Shown here: one piece after another, positions 56,190 to 62,153 of the stretch | How positions within the stretch are numbered: the first letter of the stretch is position 1 | How the letters are laid out: every line of letters starts with the position of its first letter | Source: Rufibacter immobilis | Lineage (GTDB): Bacteria; Bacteroidota; Bacteroidia; Cytophagales; Hymenobacteraceae | Length of the DNA: 64,000 nt | Assembly (NCBI RefSeq): GCF_003721565.1 | Contig: NZ_RJJE01000009.1 | Span: forward strand, 744,001 to 808,000 | Direction of reading: 5' to 3' | The notes under the pieces: generated by a model | Databases searched by the model: none | The model's input: the letters and a program-made list of their open reading frames with translations, nothing else | Told to the model about the DNA's origin: nothing | Made by a program: the position numbers and the translations under genes

Positions 56190-56362
56190 AAACCCACCCC
56201 AACCCCTCCAAGGAGGGGAATTTATTGCATAGCGGAAGCAATACAGAATTGTTGTTTATTTGGGCGTAGAGGCAGCAGAAGATTTACTCTTGAACGGACT
56301 GCTTAAGCAATTTTCCCAATCTAGCAGATAATTCCCCTCCTAGGAGGGGTAGGGGTGGGTCC
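56190..56362. repeat. G-rich long inverted repeat, copy B
   Basis: Left arm ACCCACCCCAACCCCTCC and right arm GGAGGGGTAGGGGTGGGT with inner AAGGAGGGGAATT / TTCCCCTCCTAGG pairs; spacer about 100 bases. Same family as copy A at 15.3 kb. Confidence 0.8.
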
Positions 56363-56543
56363 AACCCGCCTCCCGCCGCGCTACTGTCTACTCAAAAGAC
56401 CTCGCAGCGTCCGGAGGACCTGCGAGCGTCTGCGCCTTTTCCCCTCTATGGCTACTTCGTCCCAAACCAAGCCAGAACCAAACTCTGGACTCAGAACTCA
56501 AGACTCAGGACTTGTTTCAATCTACAGGCGTCTGCACCGATTT

Positions 56544-56581
56544 GCGTTTAGGGGCTCTTTTTCCAAAAACAGCCCCTAAAC
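56544..56581. repeat. Palindromic repeat, copy 24
   Basis: GCGTTTAGGGGCTC / ACAGCCCCTAAAC. Confidence 0.9.
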
Positions 56582-56655
56582 AGGAAATCCTTTTACCTAC
56601 TTCCCCAGGAAAGTGCGGCAAAAGGATCTCTATTGGTTCATGGCCGAAGTGGCTT

Positions 56656-57483
56656 TTACACATCAAACAGGAAAAACGGTAGGGCAAAGCCGGCTTTTTG
56701 GAGGATGGGTTTGGCCACGTTGAAGACTTTCACCCCGTTGTGCGTTTCCCCTTCCAGCGTTCCTACGTGGGCGTGGCCATGGAAACAGGCCAATACGTTT
56801 TGCCGGTCTAGCGGCTCTGCCAGACGGGAGCAGCCTAAAAACGGATGAATGGCTTCTGGCTCACCCTCTACCGTGGCTTTGATGGGCGCGTAGTGCAGCA
56901 CCGCAATTTTCTTAATGCCGGGGTGCTCAGTGTCTAACCTCGCCAAACCGGCCTCCAACTTAAGGGCTTCGTCTACGGCTTCCTGCACAAAGGCTTTGTT
57001 ACTGGCTTCGCCGAACATGGAGAGCATGTATTTGTCAAAGCCGCCGCCAAAGCCTTTTACTCCGGCAAACCCTACGTTCTTGATCACTACAGCCTCCCCG
57101 TCCAGGAAGTGCACATTGTCGCGCAGGAGGCAGTCTCTGATTTTCTCGTGCTCGTGCTTGTCATGGTCATGGTTGCCCAGCACACAGACTACCGGAATGG
57201 TGCAGGCCCGCATTTCCTCGGCCAGCACTTCGGCCTCCTTGGCGTAACCGTGGTCGGTGAGATCGCCGCAGAGCAGCAGCACGTCTGCCTGTTCAGAAAC
57301 CACTTTGAAAAAATCAACCCACTTGCCTTTGTCTGTTTCGCGCACATGAATGTCGCCTACGGCCGCAATCCTGACGGGCTTGGGCGCCGCTTCTGCGGGC
57401 GCTGGTGCCTCCGTAGCTTGTGGGGCAGGTTGCATGGGCTGAACGGGCTGTGGCGTAACGTAGGGTTGCGGTTGTTGTTCCAT
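56656..57483 (-). CDS. Metallophosphoesterase
   Basis: Calcineurin-like phosphoesterase of 275 residues. Motifs in order: VGDIHV, LLCGDLTDHG, VLGNHDHD, and GHAHVGTLEG near the C-terminus; HYAPIKATVEGEP between them carries a His ligand. Residues 1-40 are Pro/Gln/Ala-rich and likely disordered. It lacks a signal peptide, so it is cytoplasmic. The substrate (nucleotide, phospho-ester or RNA) is unknown. 154 bases separate it from the nucleotidyltransferase gene on the same strand; the two may form a unit. Confidence 0.9.
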   Translation of the reverse strand: MEQQPQPYVTPQPVQPMQPAPQATEAPAPAEAAPKPVRIAAVGDIHVRETDKGKWVDFFKVVSEQADVLLLCGDLTDHGYAKEAEVLAEEMRACTIPVVCVLGNHDHDKHEHEKIRDCLLRDNVHFLDGEAVVIKNVGFAGVKGFGGGFDKYMLSMFGEASNKAFVQEAVDEALKLEAGLARLDTEHPGIKKIAVLHYAPIKATVEGEPEAIHPFLGCSRLAEPLDRQNVLACFHGHAHVGTLEGETHNGVKVFNVAKPILQKAGFALPFFLFDV

Positions 57484-57637
57484 TCTAGTTTAGAGTTTAG
57501 ACGCTAGTCAATAAAGGTTAGACCTCTTGTTTGAGTCATATCATACGGGAGAAGAACGGGCCTTGGTTTAAACCAGATGCTCGTTCGCTCCTTTCTTATT
57601 GAAGATCAAACCTCTAGAATCTAACATCCGGCGTCTG

Positions 57638-58378
57638 CTAAATGGTCATGATGGTCATGGCTTTGAAGCCCCACTCCGTTACGGCAGGGGCGTACTGCGT
57701 TTGGTCAATGAGCAGGCCTCGGCATACTTTCTCTGTGGGCGGCGGCATGTCAAACTGTTCTTTGGCCCGCAGCAGCAGTTCGTCAAACAACCAGCGCGGA
57801 ATGATGTCTCGCTCGCTTGGGTACACGAACTGGAAAGACAGCAGCTGCGCCAGCACCAGTTGCCAGTGCTGCTCCAGGGTCTGCAGAATGCGTTCCCAAT
57901 CCATGAGGTGGCCGTGCCGAAGAATGAGGTGGTTCAGGTCTGAGCCGTCATAACGCTCCCGGTTCTGCACGTAAATCTTGCAGCGGAACAGGTCTTCGGC
58001 GGAGATGTATTTGACCGGCACCCCAAACTCGGTGCCTTCGGGCGCTTTCCGGAACCAGCCATCGTTCACGGGGGTGTTGTTGCCGGGGTTGTTGAAGATG
58101 AAGTCTACGTACTTGCCGTCTTTGTAGGCTTTGGCCAGCCAGCGGGCGTCCACCAGTTCGGTCTTGAAGCCTTCATCTGAGAAGATCTTGAGCAGGCGTG
58201 GGCAGTCGCCGGCCTTGCAGAACACGTCCATGTCTTTCATGGCGCGCTGCATGCCCGTGTACTGCCTGAGGGCGAAACCGCCGCCCATCAAGAAAGGCAA
58301 GCCGCTTTCATGCAGCATGCGCAGGGCCTGCGGGTAAAATTCCTGGGCCACCTCAGGGGCCATATCATCCAGTTCCAT
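57638..58378 (-). CDS. Nucleotidyltransferase-fold protein
   Basis: 246 residues. The N-terminal region has the nucleotidyltransferase signature: FLMGGGFALRQYTG (32-42) followed by D49-x-D51 (KDMDVFCK), with a further YVDFIFNN strand for the third acidic residue. This is the minimal-type NTase fold, as in AbiEii or MNT-like proteins, but no antitoxin or partner toxin gene is adjacent. The C-terminal half is helical (WERILQTLEQHW...LLLRAKEQF). Its activity is unproven. It shares the strand with a metallophosphoesterase. Confidence 0.75.
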   Translation of the reverse strand: MELDDMAPEVAQEFYPQALRMLHESGLPFLMGGGFALRQYTGMQRAMKDMDVFCKAGDCPRLLKIFSDEGFKTELVDARWLAKAYKDGKYVDFIFNNPGNNTPVNDGWFRKAPEGTEFGVPVKYISAEDLFRCKIYVQNRERYDGSDLNHLILRHGHLMDWERILQTLEQHWQLVLAQLLSFQFVYPSERDIIPRWLFDELLLRAKEQFDMPPPTEKVCRGLLIDQTQYAPAVTEWGFKAMTIMTI

Positions 58379-58560
58379 AGTTGTCTGTTGTCTTGATAAA
58401 TAGAAGATGTGGCTGCGTTCACAACCGTTGCACCACCGTGTACCGTGGCAGGCGCGCCGCAGGGCCGCACCCTAGAAGACATAGTGGTATAGCATTTACT
58501 CAATCCTTGGAAAAATGTTATCCAGAATGAGCTGCTCGTGATCAGAATGCAGAAAAATCC

Positions 58561-58598
58561 TGTTTAGGGGCTGTTTTTCTGAAAACGGCCCCTAAACG
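58561..58598. repeat. Palindromic repeat, copy 25
   Basis: TGTTTAGGGGCTGTTTTTCTG / AAAACGGCCCCTAAACGG, almost identical to copy 26. Confidence 0.9.
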
Positions 58599-58675
58599 GC
58601 TTTGCGATCCTGCCGCGGTTTCTATCAATGATTAGGGAAGACAGAAGAAAATAAATGTAAAGAGACTCTTGCTTT

Positions 58676-58690
58676 ATGTAAAGTTTACAT
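58676..58690. promoter_or_regulatory. Candidate XRE operator
   Basis: Perfect 7+1+7 palindrome ATGTAAA-G-TTTACAT, with a half site ATGTAAAG upstream (58655-58662) and CTTTAC downstream (58709-58714), 29 bases before the ATG of the two-gene unit. Likely bound by the small HTH protein encoded downstream (inference). Confidence 0.5.
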
Positions 58691-58718
58691 TACATTTAGA
58701 TAATTAAACTTTACCTCT

Positions 58719-59144
58719 ATGACGCTTCGTTTACTTCCGCATTATTTTAAGAAGATTGGGCTGATTTTGTTTGTTGGCGCCAGCCTGCCAGATTTCATAA
58801 GGGGCATTACCAGTGGCTACTATGATTTTCACCAGGCCAGTCCCAGCGGTGACACCTCGTTGCTCCCGCTACCGAGCCAAACCCTGTGGATTCTGGAAAT
58901 CATAGCCATTCTGGGCATTGTATTGTATGCCATGGCCAAAGACAGGATCCACGACGAGCTTTTGCAGTGGCTCCGGATGGAGGCTATTGAAATCACTTTC
59001 TTCCTCACAGTAGTGATTGTGAGTATTGGCTATTTCTTCAGCCATGGTTTCAGGATACATCCGTCTTACCTGATCAATCTTCAACTCATTGTTTTCCTGA
59101 TCATTTACTACGTCAAGAAGCAGTCTATCACTTCTGCTAATTAG
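58719..59144 (+). CDS. Small multi-span membrane protein
   Basis: 141 residues with four hydrophobic segments (about 12-30, 52-70, 90-108, 114-132), with KKIGLILFVGASLPDF at the start. It resembles the small DUF2975-like membrane proteins that travel with YozG-type HTH regulators, although I cannot assign the family. Ten bases separate it from the XRE gene, so they are co-transcribed under the 58676 palindrome. Confidence 0.7.
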   Translation: MTLRLLPHYFKKIGLILFVGASLPDFIRGITSGYYDFHQASPSGDTSLLPLPSQTLWILEIIAILGIVLYAMAKDRIHDELLQWLRMEAIEITFFLTVVIVSIGYFFSHGFRIHPSYLINLQLIVFLIIYYVKKQSITSAN

Positions 59145-59154
59145 TCCGGCCTCC

Positions 59155-59355
59155 ATGACAAACTGTATGAAAGTGGAGCGGGCGCGGCACAACCTGTCAC
59201 AGGGCGATTTGGCGGAGAAAGTAGGAGTTTCCCGGCAGACCATCCACGCCATTGAGAACAAGAAATTCGTGCCCTCGGCGGTGCTGGCGTTTAAGCTGGC
59301 GGCGGCGCTTCAATTACCGGTAACTGAGCTTTTCCAGTTGGAAGAAGGCGATTGA
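59155..59355 (+). CDS. Small XRE/Cro-C1 HTH regulator
   Basis: 66 residues, almost only the helix-turn-helix: VERARHNLSQGDLAEKVG and VSRQTIHAIENKKFVPS are the classic XRE helices, then LAFKLAAALQLPVTELF. This short form (YozG-like) usually controls its own operon together with a membrane partner. The last gene of a two-gene unit. Confidence 0.9.
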   Translation: MTNCMKVERARHNLSQGDLAEKVGVSRQTIHAIENKKFVPSAVLAFKLAAALQLPVTELFQLEEGD

Positions 59356-59367
59356 CTGCCGGAAACT

Positions 59368-59407
59368 CCGTTTAGGGGCTGTTTTTCTGAAAACGGCCCC
59401 TAAACAG
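59368..59407. repeat. Palindromic repeat, copy 26
   Basis: CCGTTTAGGGGCTGTTTTTCTG / AAAACGGCCCCTAAACAG, 13 bases past the XRE stop. Confidence 0.9.
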
Positions 59408-59422
59408 AAGCTCTGTTTTCTC

Positions 59423-59452
59423 TTGCCTTTCGGCCTAGGCTGCGTAAGTTTG
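59423..59452 (+). promoter_or_regulatory. Bacteroidota-type promoter
   Basis: CTTG at -33 (59422-59425), 19-base spacer, TAAGTTTG (-7 TAnnTTTG, 59445-59452), 28 bases before the ATG at 59481. Confidence 0.55.
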
Positions 59453-59480
59453 GGCGTTTCACCAATAGAAGAAGCACGAG

Positions 59481-59885
59481 ATGTCTGGAAAGAAATTGAA
59501 ATATGCCTTGATCGCGGTGTGCGCGGTGCTGATGTTCTGGTTCATGAAAGACGCCTTCACCCAACCCGGCGTGCAGGACCTTCAGGGCGATTTTGAGGAA
59601 GTAGCCCTCTACCGCAACGAGAATAATACCGGCCCCATCCAGCGCATCTATGCCGTGACCGTGGCAGACACGCTCTGGGAGCAAATGCAACAGTACGGCG
59701 ACTACATGCCCCACACCAAATACGGCACCACCACCGTCTACTTTTTCCCGAAAGGCCAACCGGCTCCGGAGAGCGTCACTCCCGGCGAGAAGAACTTTGA
59801 CGCCCAGTTTCAGCCGCAGTGCCTGGCCGTGTACCAGAAAGACGCCATGGGGCAGGTGAGTCTGGTGAAGTGGCCGTTCAGGTAG
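59481..59885 (+). CDS. Hypothetical membrane-anchored protein
   Basis: 134 residues. One N-terminal hydrophobic segment (about 7-24, YALIAVCAVLMFWFMKDAF) that is either an anchor or an uncleaved signal. The rest is a compact soluble domain: VALYRNENNTGPIQRIYAVTVADTLWEQMQQYGDYMPHTKYGTTTVYFF (59600-59750) suggests an alpha/beta fold. No family recognised. It converges with the GHKL-nuclease gene, 27 bases between stop codons. Confidence 0.7.
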   Translation: MSGKKLKYALIAVCAVLMFWFMKDAFTQPGVQDLQGDFEEVALYRNENNTGPIQRIYAVTVADTLWEQMQQYGDYMPHTKYGTTTVYFFPKGQPAPESVTPGEKNFDAQFQPQCLAVYQKDAMGQVSLVKWPFR

Positions 59886-59912
59886 TTAGACAATCATAAA
59901 AGAATAAATCCC

Positions 59913-61949
59913 TTACGAATACTTGATACCTAACTTATCAAATAAAATTTGATTCCTTTGTTGAGAATCCATCAACATCTTATCATAAGATATAACTTCA
60001 AAATAGACATTCATCTCAGTATTAAAATGGAAATACCCTGCCTCATCTGCTGTCTTCTGAAATGAATATCTCCTCAATGAGCTTTGGATTTTATCTGTTA
60101 TATCACAAATAATATATGCGAAAAATTTACAATTTTTTGTAACATTAATAGGTCTTCCAGCTGGATCAAAAGCTTTTCCATCTTGTATCTCTTCAACATA
60201 ATTGATAACTTGTTGAACAGGATCTTGATTAGCAGAGTAGTAGTTCCTCATAGGTCGTTTAAACTCAACGATAACCATTGATGAATATACACTACTTTTT
60301 TTGTCAATGTAAGCAACGGGCTTATCAAAGCCAACCAATATATCAGGCCTACTTCCATCCTTTCCCTGTTTATTCTCATGTAAAGGTAAATCTGATGCTA
60401 AAAACTTATGGTAAGAAAGCTTCTCATCAATTATCCATAAATTTTGATGATTATAATCAATACTTTCAGAATCATTTTTCATAGGAAACAGGAGATTATG
60501 CACTTGAGATTCATACTCATATTCACCGTTTTCTTTTTTTGACAATATTTTCTCAAACAGAGACAGAATTAATTTTCTATGAATCACATAATCAGCCAAA
60601 TCTGTTTGCCCTACTGCATTTACTTTTGCTACAACGTCACTAAAATTCTTCTTATACTCTTCTATTCTGTCTGGGTCACTTAAAGGCTCATCTATTTTCA
60701 AGATTCCATTTAATTGTTTCTTAGCTTCTTCTGAAATTTTATTTTTAATCTTATGAAGTTCTAAATCGAGCTTATCGGAACTTAGTCCTGGTTTTACTTT
60801 ATCTATGTGCTTCTGAAACTTTAATAAAGAACGATATTGCGGAGCTTCTCTCAGTACATAATCTTGGATATGATCTAATTTTTCTTTTCTAATGGAATTA
60901 ATATCAGGCTCAAGAAAGTTATAAATTGACTCAACGGTCAGATTCCTTATCTCTTCTAATGAAATTAAATAAGATTTTGCTGCACCTTCCTTTTCTGGAA
61001 GAATAAATTGTGTACGCTCATTATTAACATTATGATCAAGATACACGCTTTTGACAAGTACATATAAATTATAGTACAACCCGCTTTCGGTATTATAAAC
61101 AGGCTTGTACATATCTGGAAAATATTTCTTTAATTCATCAGTTGTAACTACACGATCATTAGCGCACAAAAAAAGTTTATGATCGGCTGTAAGGTTCAAG
61201 GCCTTTAACCTTACAAATGCTACTTCAAATGCAATATTTTCTAACACAAAAGAATCAGCATCAGTATCAATTAAAAAATCATTTTGAAAACGTTTATTTA
61301 GATTCAATTGTATAGAGTTTCCATCAAAATCTTCATCAACGATCACAAATTCTGGACATGATTTATCTACAAAAGAAACTAGATGATGACTTATAACCTG
61401 ATCAGCAATGTTCTCAAGATGTATTGGGAAAGAATTTATATATTCAGAATTTATTCCGCATAGCTTTATGATTGTCCCTACTTCCTCAGCAGGAGCATCT
61501 TCAATTGTTTCACTAGAAATAGGATTATCTGAATTTTCAAACCTAAAAATTCTCATCTTAAATTCACCTATTTGCTCAAGATAGGTGCTTTCTACTATCA
61601 CATAGTCAAAAACCTTAAGCCAAGTAAAACGACCTACCCCTTTACCGCCTCTCGCCGCTTTATAAGTTGATTCTGACTTCAAGAATGACTTAAAGTTATT
61701 TTCATCGAATCCAATTCCATTGTCTTTTATTTCAATACTCTGAATTGGGGCTACCAAGCCATTGTCTCCAATGACACTCTTTTCTTTAGCTCTTTTCAAA
61801 GTTATAGTTACTTTGCCATTATGGCATTTTCTATCTTCTATAGCATGAATTGCATTCATAGTAGCCTCAAATACAGCAAGAACTCCATCATTTTGTGACA
61901 ACTTTAGATTGCGGAGCTTTCCAGCAACATCAGTTACAATTGTAGCCAT
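59913..61949 (-). CDS. GHKL ATPase fused to a PD-(D/E)XK-type nuclease domain (candidate phage-defence protein)
   Basis: 678 residues. N-terminal GHKL ATPase (HSP90/MutL fold): E28 and N32 (FEATMNAIHA), D76-N-G-I-G80-F, and the lid G101-GKGVGRF. A helical middle with a coiled-coil-like stretch (about 370-440). C-terminal nuclease-like core R-P535-D536-I ... V-E562-F-K564-R-P, then DPVQQVINYVEEI, matching PD-(D/E)XK order and spacing. The gene is clearly AT-rich against GC-rich neighbours and has no repeat copy near it, pointing to horizontal acquisition. GHKL ATPases with nuclease parts occur in several single-gene antiviral systems. Specific activity unproven. Confidence 0.8.
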   Translation of the reverse strand: MATIVTDVAGKLRNLKLSQNDGVLAVFEATMNAIHAIEDRKCHNGKVTITLKRAKEKSVIGDNGLVAPIQSIEIKDNGIGFDENNFKSFLKSESTYKAARGGKGVGRFTWLKVFDYVIVESTYLEQIGEFKMRIFRFENSDNPISSETIEDAPAEEVGTIIKLCGINSEYINSFPIHLENIADQVISHHLVSFVDKSCPEFVIVDEDFDGNSIQLNLNKRFQNDFLIDTDADSFVLENIAFEVAFVRLKALNLTADHKLFLCANDRVVTTDELKKYFPDMYKPVYNTESGLYYNLYVLVKSVYLDHNVNNERTQFILPEKEGAAKSYLISLEEIRNLTVESIYNFLEPDINSIRKEKLDHIQDYVLREAPQYRSLLKFQKHIDKVKPGLSSDKLDLELHKIKNKISEEAKKQLNGILKIDEPLSDPDRIEEYKKNFSDVVAKVNAVGQTDLADYVIHRKLILSLFEKILSKKENGEYEYESQVHNLLFPMKNDSESIDYNHQNLWIIDEKLSYHKFLASDLPLHENKQGKDGSRPDILVGFDKPVAYIDKKSSVYSSMVIVEFKRPMRNYYSANQDPVQQVINYVEEIQDGKAFDPAGRPINVTKNCKFFAYIICDITDKIQSSLRRYSFQKTADEAGYFHFNTEMNVYFEVISYDKMLMDSQQRNQILFDKLGIKYS

Positions 61950-62153
61950 TATATTCTGCTTAGTATTTAGGTTGTGCCTGCAAAGTTCAGACGATTAGCT
62001 TTTATTTCAACAAGGTCTCAAGGTATATAAATTACAGTAAAAAATCAGCATACACCCTAAAATGCACTCGTCATTGCACAAAATCAAGAACCTGTTCCGG
62101 CCTCGTTCTTTCCGTTGCGCAAACAAAGCAGAATAGATTAACTTTGTAGAGCG
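61950..62153. other. Divergent region between the GHKL gene and dnaX
   Basis: 204 bases with AT-rich sequence near the GHKL side and the dnaX promoter near the other. No palindromic repeat. Confidence 0.5.
62115..62146 (+). promoter_or_regulatory. Probable dnaX promoter
   Basis: TTG (62115-62117), 21-base spacer, TAACTTTG (-7 TAnnTTTG, 62139-62146), only 7 bases before the ATG, so the leader would be very short. Confidence 0.5.

Larger units (their letters stand above)
55754..56655. other. 902-base intergenic region with inverted repeats
   Basis: No ORF with coding character; short frames on both strands are compositionally odd (Gln/Ser-rich or Arg-rich). It carries a TACCTTTG -7-like element for pruA (55793-55800 on the minus strand), a G-rich long inverted repeat and repeat copy 24. 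Confidence 0.5.
58379..58718. other. Divergent region before the membrane protein/XRE pair
   Basis: 340 bases holding repeat copy 25 and a TGTAAA-type palindrome next to the 58719 start. Confidence 0.55.

Noticed and set aside
55805..56197. 130-codon minus-strand frame upstream of pruA
   Set aside because: Low-complexity Gln/Ser/Thr stretch, no signal or motif; treated as non-coding.
57638..58378. AbiE-type toxin-antitoxin system
   Set aside because: Only the nucleotidyltransferase fold is suggested; no AbiEi-like antitoxin gene is adjacent.
497..59407. CRISPR array
   Set aside because: The repeats are palindromic, scattered kilobases apart and lack regular spacers; no cas genes are present.
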